Shown here: positions 37,216-49,815 of the stretch, in pieces
How positions within the stretch are numbered: the stretch's first letter is position 1
Layout of the letters: every line of letters begins with the position of its first letter
Source of the DNA: Camarhynchus parvulus
Taxonomy: Eukaryota; Chordata; Aves; Passeriformes; Thraupidae
Direction of reading: 5' to 3'
Assembly (NCBI RefSeq): GCF_901933205.1
Contig: NC_044600.1
Location: forward strand, 3,882,501 to 3,946,500
Length of the DNA: 64,000 bases
Position numbers and translations under genes: made by a program
Notes under the pieces: generated by a model
Databases searched by the model: none
What the model was told of the DNA's origin: nothing
What the model saw: only the letters and a program-made list of their open reading frames with translations

Positions 37216-38159
37216 AAGGAGTTTTATGCTTTCCTTTATTAGCATTTAGGTCTTTAAAAAAATAAATTGTTTAGATTTCACATTTTCTCCCCTTTCACGC
37301 ACATTTTTAAGACAGTACCAATGCTCAGAGTCAATACTGAGGAGATCCCATCAGTAAGAAAGTTTTAGGGGATGCTCATAAAGGTTGATTCCTGATGATT
37401 TGGACCATTTAGAAGAACCTCGAATAGAAAGCCAGTTCATAATGGGATTAAAAGAACGAGCAACATGAATTACTCTCTATCAGATCATCCATCCTCTCCA
37501 ACAGGACTTTGTGCCACAGCAGAACCTCAGTGGAACTGAGGCTGGAGGAGCATCAGTGCCAGAAAATCCCAAGATGGGAAGCAAGACACGACACAGAGCA
37601 GCAATGCCGGTGCCCTCTCCAAAGAGAAGGATTTCCTTTTCTGAAGGAGGGAGAGTGGAACCACCTCCTCCTGACAGTCCCCATGGAAGGATGCTCTTGG
37701 ACCTCCTGAGGAACATCCCTGGCCACCACTGGCACCTGCAGCCTTGCCCTCCATGGAACTGTGCATCCAAACTGGTTTATCTCCTCCTGGCAGCCTTTGC
37801 TGGAGCTCAGGAGGACAAAGGAAGCAAAGTGAGGATTGGAGGTGCCCAGATAAATTTCTCCTCCCTTGGAATGGGATCCCATCCCCAACCAGTCTAAATT
37901 CAACATGAACAAAGGATGAAGGCCATCCTTCCCAAACAAATCTTGACATCAAACACATCCTACATCAAATACAATCTCAATAAAACCTGAAGTCCTTTCA
38001 AATGCAGAAAACTGTACCAATTGTGAATTCTGATGATAATAAAAAACAAAGCAAGGGCTTTCCACAGCAACATAAAGGTCACACAGGTTTGGTACACCTG
38101 AGGCACGTCTTCAACACAGCCGGGAGTGACAAAATTCCTTTCCCATTTGTGCTGCAATT
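37216..38159. other. Non-coding interval with GC-rich patch
   Basis: No gene is seen. At about 37500-37890 a GC-richer patch has a plus frame of 128 codons overlapping minus frames of 143 and 128 codons. None shows a known domain or credible splice or initiation context. It may be an unassigned interspersed repeat. Confidence 0.5.
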
Positions 38160-38480
38160 AATATCAAATTAATTTCCTGGGACACAGCAGCAATTACCCG
38201 CACGTCACTGTCACTTAAACTGCCAGGCCTGTGGTTTAACCTTCCAGGAAGAATCCAGTGAGTCAGAAGTTGACACAACAACACACGGGCACGAGCACAG
38301 GGAGAAGGTTGCCCTTATCTGCTGAGGCACTCTCTGGTTTCGGTATTTCCCCATTTCCCCCACGGCTGCGCTGTTGAAATCCAAATCTTATCGAGGACTT
38401 ACGTTACCAATGTTCAGTTTTTTCATAGTTTTCACACTCGGCAGTGGTCTCTAAGAGTTCTCAGCTCTAAGAGTCACGTA
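38160..38480. promoter_or_regulatory. Candidate enhancer with CRE, RUNX and GATA words
   Basis: ACGTCA (38202-38207), TGTGGTTT (RUNX consensus, 38230-38237) and TTATCT (GATA consensus read on the minus strand, 38315-38320) occur in order, with CpGs retained at 38200-38450. No repeat or coding frame is apparent. The combination suggests, without proving, a conserved regulatory element. Confidence 0.3.
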
Positions 38481-41400
38481 CATGTATGGGGAACCAGCTT
38501 TCATTTGAAGAAAAAGAAAAAAGCAGAAGGCCGAAAGCAAATAAAATCTTAATTTTTACGAAATTTATGCGTTTTTAAAAACTGTGTTAATTTATTTGCT
38601 GATACCCAATTTTTTTTCACCTTCCTTTCTCTCACATTTCCTCATTTTAGCAACACATCTTCCTGCAGACTGTTGGACCCCAAGAGCTTTATTCAGATAT
38701 TGAGGGCATTTAATAAACACCACAAAGAAAAGTTGGGATGAAAATCTGAAATGACAAAAATCTTGCCCAGCATGTTACAGTCATTTATGTGGAATAAACT
38801 GCTGAGGTTTAATACTGTGCATGTCATATCTTTGAACTGTTCAAGATAATGACAACAGCTACACTTAACTGTATTTTGGGTTGAATTTGAGCTGCTATCA
38901 GGACAACTGGATTTCCTGAAATGTATTTCATACTTTTAAATTTATATTTCAAGTTATTTACTTTACAAATACCTGTTCTTGCAGAAATGACATTAAATAG
39001 CTATGTTTGCACAAGGGAAACTGCTACTTATCGAGCATGGCAGCTGCAAATTTTTTGCTATTAATTACTATTTCCTATAAAAATCAGACAGAAACAAGTT
39101 AAGGGACTGCACAGTACCACAGAAATTACACTGCTTAATGATTTCCCTAATTTTGGCCATGAGACTTACTTGAGTCAGTCTATACTTGGTCATACATTTA
39201 CACTGCTCATAAACAGATCAGCTTTTTCATTTGTAGGAAGTTTGCTATCAAAATTATACTAAAAAGTTTCCAATATAAAGGGGTTTTTTTGGTATATTAA
39301 AAATTGTTACATATATACACACACACACACTTAAATTCAGCTATATATATAAAATATAAGTATTTGTTCTAGACCAGCTACAGGTCAAAAGCCTTTACCT
39401 GAACCTCCTGATATATCAAATGAGCAGACAACCTGTGTGGACCATGCAAACTGCAGAAGTCACTGTAAAACAGATCTTCTGAAAGGTGATGTTTTAATTT
39501 ACATTTTATGTAAGAATGCTTCTCTGTACCCATATTCAACAGATCAAACTGAAACTAAAAATATTGACAACATCTAGGATAATGCACCTTAAATGACACA
39601 TTAAAATGATGTTTTTAAGAGTATTTGCTTTTGCAAAAGACATTTTAAGGCAACATTAAATGAAGATATATTTTGAAGCCCCTTAAACTTGCAGCGATGG
39701 TGCAGTGCTCGCTCATTTAGATGTAAAATACAGAGCTAGAGCACAAGCTGCTTTATTCTGCCCCCCTGGTGATCCTGAGCTGACCTCTGCACACCATATC
39801 CTCTGGAATACTGCAGAACATCTGCACAGCCAAGTATCTCAGCTAGTCTCCCCCTGCCCGCCTGAGCAGGTTGGAATTGCTCTCTAACAGGATTTCCTTC
39901 CAGCCTGCAACATTTTTGGGAAGGAGAAGATTCAGCACTGCTTACAGCAAGGCATGGTTGGGTGCTGTCCTCAGAGGAAGAGCGTGCCAGGGAAATTCTG
40001 TTTGGAATTCTGTCACTGCAGCCTCACAGACACCCTCACTGCTGCTTCCAGCCACTGCTACCAACTGGTTCAAAGTTAGTGAAAATTATTTCATAACTGT
40101 GTTTCAACAGAGGGGCGTGCCAAGGGCAGGATTTCCATGGAGAAAAGAGGTGGGAGTTCTGCTCCCCACTCCAGCTCTGACACACCAAATTCAGACATTT
40201 GGGTTTTTACACATTTCCACGAGTCTGGGAACAGTCAACAGGCACAACACCATGAACTGCCTCTGTCTAGGATATGTTTCCTGCATTTAGGAAAGTGCAG
40301 TAATTCATCAGTGATTTAACCTATAGACATTTGAAGGTTGGAGAGCACCTCAGAGGGGCTGTTGACCTTCAGCAACTGAAAGAATTGAAGCTCCAGCCTT
40401 AGTCAATATATATTTATCTTTCTGTTGGGACTATTACAACTGTTCAAGTAATGCTGACCTTGAAACTTCTGCACACGATGCACCAGAATAATGATCCCTG
40501 AAGGAAGAGTATAAAGATACCTAAATAGGATATCTAAATCCAAAATGCACATAAAGATAAAAGGAAGCATTTCAAAATGTGAAGTCGCTTAAGATATGGT
40601 AATAATATTAAGGCCCCTATTAATTATAATTTGAATAACATTGCTAAATACTATAATTACACATTTCTAAATATTTTAATGATAGGATAGAATTTATGTC
40701 AAAGACCTTGTTTGTTTCATTGTGAAACCTTTGCCTATTTGTAATTAATTTAATGTCTGACAGACAGCCTCGTAAATCAAAATCATCTCCATCTTCAACC
40801 TGCTCTGCAGAACAGCAAGAGTACGAAGTCTTAACCCTGGGGCCTTGGGCTTTTTCAACTTTCCTGCAGACAGAAAATTACAAGAAATAAAATGGTTGGT
40901 TTCATGTGATGCCCCAGTTACTTGTTCCCTCACATTTCATGCAGAATTTTCTCTCAAATTTAAGATTCAAACAGCAGCCAGGACCAATTATATGACATGA
41001 ATCAAAAATATTATGGTACTACAGGTACCATAAAATGAACCCTCCTGGGGCCTCTCTTTTTCTAATACCTAACCCTTGACAGAGGCAGTTGGAAAGTCTC
41101 TTCACAAATTTTTGGAGATGATTTCTCTGAAAAAACCAAAACTCTCTCTGGAGATGGCTGGAGTAAAGATGAGAATCACCAGAAGGAGGCTTTGAGCATA
41201 GAATATACTGAGATTGTTTCACATCCAGCCTTAAAACCACCATATTCCATATGTAAAATTATATTAAAAATCCCCAAAAGAAAACCACACCCAAAGTCTT
41301 TAAGTTGGCTTTTGACTTCTCTTCAGGACCTTCCAAAACCAACACAAAAATCCTCCAAATTCAAACTGCAGCTACACCCTGTCCATCAACAATCCCACCT

Positions 41401-42460
41401 GAGCTATTCACAGGCTTTAATTGAAAGAATTACCATTTAAAAACTCACAGTAAGGGCAGAATGTTAGGTTTTATATCAACTATTCATCACCCAGACTTCT
41501 CCACTGTCCTTTCTGCAGAGCCCAGGGCATCACCACAACACTGAACAGTGGCATCAGAGATTATCAGTGCACAAGAACACCCAAAAACACTGGCACCAAT
41601 GAATTGTTCCTTTTCTTCCTCCCTCTGGATTGCTCCTGTCACTTCAGAAGAGCCAATAACTATTCAAAGAAAACCATCTCAGTTGCACACTTTGTTAACA
41701 AGGAGTAACTTATTTCCAAGTGCAAATGTGCCCTGAGTCAGCTACCAAATGCATAAAATAAACATGTCCACATCGTACAAATTCTTTTCCAACCTCACCA
41801 CAGATTTCATAACTGTCAGCTTTCTGGCTGTCTGGAACTTTCTATTTTCTAAAAGCCTGAATCAACAGAATCAGCATTCTGCTTTCTAACTGACCTGATA
41901 AGCTCTTGTTGGAGAGGGAGAAGGAAACTCATGCTCCAACTCCTCCAATTCAGAACCTGGGGTATTTTTTAAATATGCTCCCACCACTTGCAGCTGCCAG
42001 GATGCAAAGTGGGTTAAAGAAGGGCTGTAAAATAGCAGTAGAGTCTTTTCGTAGCTACATTAAACTTGTGAAAAATATTTTTGGTTTACTTAAATAAAAC
42101 ATGCAGCACAAGCAGCGAGCTGTTCTGTAGCTGAAGATCACCCCCCAAAACCCCACTTGAACACTGAGGCAGCATGGACACAGACACCACCATCACAGAG
42201 AGCATCAAATGGCAATTCCACAGGAGCTTTTCTGTTCAGTGCATTTTATCTGGGCTCAGGAGAGTCAGTACCATTTTATTTTACATGGTATTATCCCAGA
42301 TGCTGCTGTGTCTCACATTTATTTACGCATTTCCCATTGGGATACAGGAGTTTGCATGAAAACCTGACCCTTCAGCAGGTACTGCTTTTCCTACAGCAGC
42401 CAATAAAGGGCTACCTTGAAAGAGGAGGAAAAGCTAAAAACTGCACCTCTACAATGCAGT
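38481..42460. other. Non-coding interval
   Basis: No gene is seen. A short (TA)(CA) microsatellite lies at about 39309-39330. An inverted repeat with 9-base arms, ttatggtac-tacag-gtaccataa, is at 41011-41033. Frames up to 139 codons (from 39871) match nothing I know. Confidence 0.55.
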
Positions 42461-43165
42461 TCAACATGATACATGGAGTTTTATCTCATCCATATACTGC
42501 GTAATAAAATTTACTGTTCTATTAACTCTCTTCCACGATGTCCACTGGATTAAGGCTGCAGCAGAAGTGGGGTTTTTTTGATAAAGAAATCTGCTGGGTT
42601 TGGAAAAATGAGGCTCAGCAGGGGATTCAAGAACTTCATCTCTTGGTAAGCAGCTGAGTATCAAACCTGTCAGTGCATGAGGCACTCCTGTCTGAGCACT
42701 GCTTGGTAAAACAACGTCCAAGAGCTTTGGACACCTTCTGCCCAACAGCATCATCATAAACTCTGCCTCCAGGAGACCACTCAGCCCTGAAATGCAGAGC
42801 AAGGCCCATGCAAGCAGTGCTGCAGGGAAGGGTGATGCTCCTGGACAGCCTGGGGAGAGCTGCCCCAGAGCCCCTGTCCCTGGCACAGACGCTGCAGGGA
42901 CACCAGGGGCAGGAGCACAGGGACACCAAAGCCACAGGGACTGTCCAGATGCTCCCAAAGCCCCCCCAGAGCAGCAGGGCTGAGCCAGGGATGCTGCAGG
43001 CTCTGAGTACAAACCAAGGCAGAGCACACACAGCACTACAGGCATCACACCATGAAGGACTGATGAAGCTTTGTCTTCCAGGTGAGGAATCACTGCTGCC
43101 CAGAATGCGCAGAGAATTCCTGAGTATCTGTCTTCTCTGAAGAGACAGATATAATTTCTTGACAA
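42461..43165. other. GC-rich segment with a long but doubtful open frame
   Basis: The longest open frame of the window, 234 codons on the minus strand, covers this segment. Its peptide is dominated by Leu, Ala, Gly, Pro and Ser in the GC-rich middle (42780-43010). No domain, signal or family resemblance is apparent, and plus-strand frames of 110 codons and fewer overlap the same bases. The middle contains degenerate cagggac words, suggesting local duplication. I regard it as non-coding or as an unassigned repeat. Confidence 0.5.
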
Positions 43166-44726
43166 TTCTTATAATTTCTTTCTCAAAAATATCAAATTAA
43201 CCTCCTCCAAATCACCCAGCACAGTCTCCAAAGACCAGTGTTGATTAAGCCAGGAGAGAAATACTACTTTTTTTCAAGCGTGGTCTAATTATTGTATATT
43301 TTACACATAAGGAAGGTCTCTTAAAAACTGTGAACAATCCCCTTACTTCATTTAGCCTGCAGAGTATCTCAGTTTTGCTCAGGACTGTTTCAGCTTGGGG
43401 AGCAGCAAAAGATAATAAATTTTAATAGTACTATTACTATTACTTAATTGTTCAAAATTCAAGGTCTCTGGCACATCAGGGGCCAAGACAAAAATCTGCT
43501 GACTGAAAAAAACAAGTACATAAACAATTCACTGTAACTGCCTTTCCTCTATCACATATTATATTAAAACCTGATGCAAAATGTTGACTTGGAAGAGCTA
43601 AACATAAAGACTCCTTAGATTCCACATAATATATTTGAATAGCATTCACAGAATACCCCAAGACTTGCTAATTTGGTGATGTTATTCTCCCTATATATTT
43701 TAAGGCAGTGCTACAGCAAACTGAGATAGGTGGGGTAGGAATTACACCACTTTAATTTCTCCAGGATAACAATTAAAGCTCTGCCAACCTAGGTACTACG
43801 CTACACTGAATTTATGAACAAAGGTGAAGCTGAAGATTAATCAGCACATTCAGGCCTGTCAAACTCCTCCAACTCCACAACCTGAATTTATTATGCAAAA
43901 ATGGCTACAATATGTGAAATTTACTGGCTTAGACACAGAATGTCCCTTACTCAGCAAGCCTTCACCAGGATTCAGAGATGTTTCTTTAGCCAAACAACGA
44001 AGCAGGACAGAACCTGAGCCAGCACAGACCTCGTTAAGATTTACAGCACAAGAATTATTTTCAGGGTGGTTGCTGAGGGGTTTGTGAGCTCTGATGGGGC
44101 CTAGGAGTGACTGTGGATGGAGCTGTCTGTCCCCATCTCATTCTGTCCCCATCCCTGGGCTGGCTCCCAAGGCCAGCCCTCCCTCCCTCTCTCCAGGCTG
44201 TACAGGACACACCCTGAAGTCACTTCTGCAGCACAAGTTTAACACACGTGGCTTCCCTAAACACACTACTTGTAACTCAGTAATCCACGGAAAAGTCAGG
44301 AATCCATGGAAGAGCAGCTTCATTAAAAAGAAGGATCGAGCAGTTATGTAAGCAGTGTATGGAAAAAGTCCTATTTCCCAGATTTGGTATTTGCCCAATT
44401 ACAAAGAGCTTTACTTTCCAACCTCAATATTATGTTACTGAAACTCATTTTTTTTTAACTGAGGAAGATGGAATATTATCTCTGTTGAACTCCAAGTCAC
44501 TTTGGAAAATAACATTTTAAACAAATTTCCAACCAACACTGTGCAGATGGCACAAAGCCTCTCCCCCTTCATTACAACAAATAAAAATGATGTACAGTGT
44601 ACTGAGGAGCTGTTCAGCACAGAAACCCCAGGCATCACCTGCACTGAAAGGTGCCTGGAACTCTGCAGGATGCTGGAGCTTAACTCAGAAGCAACAACGC
44701 AAAAGATATCACAACTCACAGTTGTT
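43166..44726. other. Non-coding interval
   Basis: No gene is seen. The word ataatttctt is repeated at 43151 and 43171, straddling the start. A ttccaacctcaatatta word at about 44417 resembles a CR1 3' end but is too short to call. Confidence 0.5.
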
Positions 44727-44783
44727 ATGCCAGGTTGGACTTGGGCATCTTGGAAGTCCCTTCCAACGTTGAAGATTCCATGT
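44727..44783 (+). mobile_element. CR1 LINE 3' end fragment
   Basis: The plus strand reads ggttggacttgggcatcttgg followed by a ccttccaacgttgaagattcc block. This matches the CR1 3' end phrase, normally ttggacttgatgatctta...ttccaacc...gattctatg. It is therefore a sense-oriented, 5'-truncated fragment, which is the usual state of CR1 in birds. The upstream limit is uncertain and may extend to about 44610. No open reading frame of the element remains. Confidence 0.6.
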
Positions 44784-45339
44784 CTACACAAAGAAGTTCT
44801 CAAGGGCAATAGCACCAAAGTGGCTTTGCTGCTGTTGTCCTTGGAAACTCTCGCTGCCTTCTGGGCTCTCACAGTAGGAGAGCAACTGCACTGCCACAGG
44901 GAGTGACCTCTGCTGAGCCAGGGTCAACAAGCCCCTAGATCGAGCCTTTAAGGCCTCCTCATTTATGAACAAATACAGAAAATACAATTTCTGAATCTCA
45001 CAGTTCTTGTAAAACTTCTCATGCCTTCTGCTTTCTAATCTGAAACTGATACAGAGCTCATAACAGATTAACTTCTTTCATTCCTGACCACTCCATTTTT
45101 TATATACAGTAATATTGCAGTATGTTTTCCTCTCAAATTGTTTTTGAAGATATTTCATGAGTCAGATAAGGTTCCTTTTAAAAACCCTGGCTCTTTAGGT
45201 GTTAAACACAAGTAGTAAATCCACTCTGTCAAATTGCCCCATTTATAATATTTAATCTTCCTTCTGTAATCAGGAGAGCTGAAGTGCACATTCAGAGTTG
45301 CCTTCCTTTGACACAGTTCTCTTATTACTGTCTCTTTTC
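44784..45339. other. Non-coding interval
   Basis: No gene or repeat is recognised in this stretch. Composition is AT-rich with several TTTAAA-type words. Confidence 0.5.
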
Positions 45340-45860
45340 CTCACATAATGTCCCACAGCAGCTGTGCCATTATGATGATGCTTTCTCTTCTCTCTTTTTC
45401 TTTTTTTTTAACAGCCTCTCTAGCACAAATAATTAAAACATGTATTTACCTTCCATCTCTCGCCTGAGACTAAGTGCACATTTTGCAGGGAGGGGGGCAG
45501 TTGTTTGTTTCTTTTTATTTTATTTCTGAGCAGTGACATATTGATGTTTCAGATAATAAATCATTCCAATTTGTTCATCCCTGCCAACAATGGTTTTAAT
45601 CTTCATTTACGACTTGCAAAGTCCGTTTTGTTGGAAGCGTTTGATAAAATACTCAATTACCATTTTTTTTTGCACTGCAGTTCAACTGCTGTGCTGATAA
45701 AGGCTCTAGCTCAGAAGATAAACTGCAAATAATTCCTGAAGAACAAATGTCAGAGGCAGTTTACAATGAATGGGATTTTTTTTTAGCAGATTATTCTCCC
45801 ACCAAAGTGACAGGGCAGCTCAATATTTATTTTGTTGAGAATGTCATTTAAATATTGTTT
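45340..45860. promoter_or_regulatory. Candidate conserved regulatory block
   Basis: This 520-base block is rich in homeodomain-type and TALE-type words: taattaaaac (about 45430), gataataaatcatt (about 45554), tgacag (about 45809) and tcatttaaatattg (about 45845). Pyrimidine tracts followed by cag at about 45415 and 45680 mimic splice acceptors, but I find no convincing exon. There is no simple repeat beyond T-runs. The texture is typical of vertebrate conserved non-coding elements, but conservation is not visible in one sequence. Confidence 0.3.
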
Positions 45861-46229
45861 GACACCTGCTCCCTGCAGTCAGCTACTCAGCACAGAGCAC
45901 TTTCAAGGGGTTTGGAGTGAGGTTCCAGATCTAACATATTTCAGGGACTTGATTTAAGAAGTAGAAATGGCAGCTTCAAGACACACTTGGCAATTCTTCC
46001 CAGGCAAATAAAGGGAAACACCACCAGAACACATGTGCTGCACACACCTGTGTGCTCAGGGACCCAGGAAAACCACAGGGCAAATGTGTGAGCAAAGGGG
46101 AGACCTAAGGAAGAGGCTGAAGTTTTCAACTCATCCCTGTGCAGCTTCCATGACATTAAATTAAAAAAAATGTTTTGGATTACTTTTCCTCTTTTGATGT
46201 CTAGGAGAGAAGGTATCTCCAGAGTTCTG

Positions 46230-46620
46230 TGGCATGTTCCCCTGTGGATACTCTCCAGATGGCTGTGGTGGGCTGCTGGCTGTGCTCAGCTCATCACCAA
46301 TTGTCTCTGCTGCTCCTTCCCCTGCTCCAGTGTGGGATCCTCCATGGGAGACACTCTTCCATGAATTTCTCCAGCATGAACCCTTCCCACAGGCTGTTCC
46401 AGCACGGATCCCTTTCCATGGGGTGCAGTCCTCCCGAACCAGCTGCTCCAGCGGGGTTCCCTGTGGGATCACAAGTCCTGCAGGACCCTGCCCCAGTGTG
46501 GGTTCCCAAGGGCTCACAGCCTCCTCCAGCTCCTCCAGGGGCAGGGCTGCCTCACCACCTCCCACTACCAAAACCTGGCCACGTTCAGCAGCTGAACTCG
46601 GCTCACACTGCTGCAGTTCC
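46230..46620. repeat. GC-rich imperfect repeat, period about 45 bp
   Basis: The word (c/t)(t/c)ccag followed by a tggg- or gga/gggtt-type phrase recurs at 46325, 46369, 46397, 46446 and 46491. The spacings are 44, 28, 49 and 45 bases. The text (tgctccag..tgggntcc..., ending in ctaccaaaacctggccac) resembles a common avian interspersed repeat that I remember but cannot assign to a named family. It probably belongs to a retroelement. The absence of stop codons yields frames of 190 codons (plus) and 180 codons (minus) over the same bases, which I do not consider genes. Confidence 0.5.
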
Positions 46621-49600
46621 TTACAGCAAAATGGGATTTCCCCCTCTCCCAGGTGTGGAACCAACCTGGAGACAGAGTAATGACCACTGTCAGTCCAAAG
46701 CACTTGATCTCAAAAGGATCATTCATACAATATTGTCACCTTATCAGTGGCTCTTCCAGTCCTTTAAAAATCAGAGCATTCTTCCAAAAATGCTCTCCTG
46801 AAATGTACACAAACTGTACATGTGAAACACCTGTGAAGGTGCTGAGAGGATGGCACAGCACAGTCAGGGATGTACCCAGAACATTCCCTGAGAAAAGGTC
46901 CCTCCCCATCTTTCCACAAAACAAGTAGCCATGAGCCATTTATCTTAATGAATTAAAAGTGTAATTATTGTAATTATGTCTTTTGTTTCAGTTTCTTAAT
47001 CTGTTTTCAACTACCCTGGTTTATTTGCTTCAGTTATGTGTTGGGTTTTTTTGTGCTAACTCAGTGTTTGTCTGCAGGGGATTCAGAGAACACACTGAAG
47101 GTGGAGCCTTCCCCTTTCCTCACGAAACACTTGGAATAAGAAACATGCAGGATTCACACAGTACTGCAAGGGAACAGGAACCCAGCAAAATCAGAGATAT
47201 ACTGTAATTCAACACTGTCTGAAGTGCATCAAGTCCTTTGAAAGGCCATAATCTGCTAAATTAGGTCAGAGATCTATCTGCACTTCAGAGACCTTTATAC
47301 TCACAACTGGCAGGAAGGAAAATCGTACTAAACCAAAAATATGCTTGAGTTAGTACATTCATCATGCAAATAAATGTGCATAAGCTTTAGTTATAACCCT
47401 AACTGTATTTATAAAATACTTCCTCTAACTACATTTATACCCACATATGTATAATAGGCACATATAAATCAGAGCATATATTTTCTCGAGTTCTCATCTC
47501 ACCTATGAATACTTTGCTCTTCTCTTCAATAAAACAAAATTAAAACTTAAGGATAAAAAAATAGAGAAAGTGTTTTTACAGATAAAATGATACTTGTTTA
47601 GCTACTTTTAAAAATTGTAATAAATGAAGAGAGAGTGACTGCAAATGATCTGACCAGAAGAAGTAGAGATGGAGACTTCTGGAATACAATAAGCAGCATG
47701 CACTTAAATGAAGCACACACACACACATTAAGTCCAGAAAACAATGCAATGACACATGCAGGACCAGAATGGGAAGGTGGTGACTAATCTGGCCTCCAGG
47801 GTTAACAGAACTGGGCAGGGAGCACAATCTAATGATAATGTGAGTTATTACAGAGACAAGATGGAGTATCCAATTCCCCAGCGTGTATGTGCATGTGTAC
47901 ACATGTACATCTGTAAATACATGCTTTACAAACCTATTACTGCTTTTCACCAGCCTCTCAAAAAGTATTGAGATTAATGAATAATTGGGTTTCCAAATCT
48001 CTCATTGTTCCTCTGTGCTGCTGTGGCTCAATACAGACATCATTACTTCTCCACCAGCGTAGTGATTCTGTTCGTCATGCCTGAAACAACTACAGCACGG
48101 AGATTAAATACAATCTATATCCACATAAATCATTGAATAAATGAATCATGAAATTAATATGTAAATTGTGTGTTTAACCTCTATTTATACAGCACTGTCT
48201 GTCACCATGTAGTAAATCTAAAACTAATTGCAAATTCACAACTCTGCAAAAAGAACACCATGGTAAAAGCTTGACATATTTATTAACTAAATGTTGAACT
48301 ACATTGAGTAAGTAATTAACAGTCATGCCAGAACAGGGAGAGGAAATTATATTTAAGCACAGATGTCACCTGTATGAAATGGCTAAAACTATTTTAGATT
48401 AGATTTTGATATTAATCAAAGAATACTCCTATTTAATTTTTGACAGACAAATCTGTTTCCATTTATTCATGATTCCATTAAACACTCTGGTTTTAAACCT
48501 GAATGTCATGTCCATTCTCAGTCTGGTATGTTCCTTTTAATATGTCTTTTAAAAGAAAATGTGAAGAAGAAAACAGTAAGGTTAAATGGTAATAAAGTCT
48601 TCTTACAGTGTAGACAAAATGCCCTCAAAGGATGAGAAAAATTATTTTATATTAGGTTAAATTCTGTTATTTATTTCTTTGATATATAAAGAACTGAACA
48701 CAAGCCTTAAGATACCATCTCTAATTTCATCTCTACATATTTCCAGTGCTTTCTGATGAACAAAAGGCACCTCGCCTTGGATGGTCATGGAAGGTCCCCA
48801 GCTGCATGCACCAACACAAAGATCCTTCCTAAGTCATTGTTCTAGAATTGCAATATATTTAAGACATATAACATCAAAATAGATGTTACAATGAAAGTAC
48901 CTGCAAAATGTGTTTGTAGCTTCCCAAGAGTCACTCAGGTACTCAGAACAAAAGGGAGGAGAGATGTTCTCCCTTCAGGCAGCCAAAACTGATCCCATGG
49001 CACAAGGTAAGTGATGCCCATCAGGAGTACCCTGCTGCCAAACACAAACTTCATTGTGGAATTCCTTATATTAACCATTTTTCTTAAAATCTTCAGCTGC
49101 TGAAACTAGGCAAATATAGCAAGAATCACCAGAAAAGAGAAGAAATTTTATCTATGAAATCAGACTGGTCCTATGTCACCTCCCTTCTTTGCTTTTACCT
49201 TCAACAGGTCAATGCAGGCACCCTACAAGTGCAATTCCCAAGCAGGATGTGAGCACAAGGCAGGTTCATAACCATGGAAAAATGAATCCTTGCTGAATAT
49301 TAGAACAGCAGAGTGAAATCGATTATATAATAAATATGTACTTTAAAACACAGCAACTGGCCCACTGGGCAAACTTCCTTTCTTAACAGGCACTATACAT
49401 TTGAAAAATATCCCAAGTAAATTCCAGTGGATTCAAATGGAAAATGCACCCTGCTAGGAAAACAAGTGATTCCAGCAAAGAGGGGGAGATCCTGAAATAA
49501 CCAATACTGATGAGAAAACTCAGAAATAAATTTATGCACTTGTTTCCAGGGCTTTTAGTCAAGATAAACTCAGATAAAGCAGAGAAATTTTACTTCATAT

Positions 49601-49678
49601 GGAATTTATAGATTTGAGCTATCCCCTCATGGCAAATCCATCCTGCCCACAGTGCCTGATGGGGCTACAAGCAGGAGG
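46621..49678. other. Non-coding interval, AT-rich
   Basis: No gene is seen. A short (CA)n run lies at about 47713-47727. An isolated segment at 48979-49006, between cccttcag and a perfect donor AAG/GTAAGT, was considered as an exon and set aside. The rest is plain AT-rich DNA. Confidence 0.55.
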
Positions 49679-49815
49679 ATCCCCATCCCACAACCTGCAC
49701 TGCACAGCCACAAAGAGATGAGGTGATTTGTCCAAGGTCACCACACAAACCATTTCCAGGGCCAGCAATGAGACCCAAGTTCCTCAACTCCTGGTTCTGG
49801 CAACTGGACCATGAT
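49679..49815 (+). mobile_element. Ancient MIR-like SINE fragment
   Basis: The sequence follows the MIR core in order: an atccccat word, then agatgaggtgatttgtccaaggtcac, which matches the MIR phrase gatgaggaaactgag...gcccaaggtcacac with a gap, then a gccagcaatgagacccaagttc block corresponding to the ...gcagagccgggattcgaaccc region. MIR and the related L2 elements predate the bird-mammal split and are rare and heavily decayed in birds. The readable preservation here is therefore notable. The assignment is from memory of the consensus, and L2 is an alternative because the two share a 3' end. The 123-codon open frame that crosses it (from 49723) is an accident of the repeat. Confidence 0.55.

Noticed and set aside
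37511..37958. Frames of 128-143 codons in the GC-rich patch
   Set aside because: Overlapping on both strands, no domain and no gene context.
42461..43165. 234-codon open frame on the minus strand as a gene
   Set aside because: Its length comes from GC-rich, stop-poor sequence. It is Leu/Ala/Gly/Pro-dominated with no domain, overlaps plus-strand frames, and has no supporting promoter or splice structure.
44417..44436. Second CR1 3' end
   Set aside because: Only about 20 bases resemble the consensus, which is too little to support an element.
46161..46801. 190- and 180-codon frames on opposite strands as genes
   Set aside because: They follow an imperfect repeat with a period of about 45 bp that lacks stops on either strand.
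48979..49006. 28-base exon between cccttcag and AAG/GTAAGT on the plus strand
   Set aside because: The pyrimidine tract is very short, the length is not a multiple of three, and such signal pairs are expected by chance in 64 kb.
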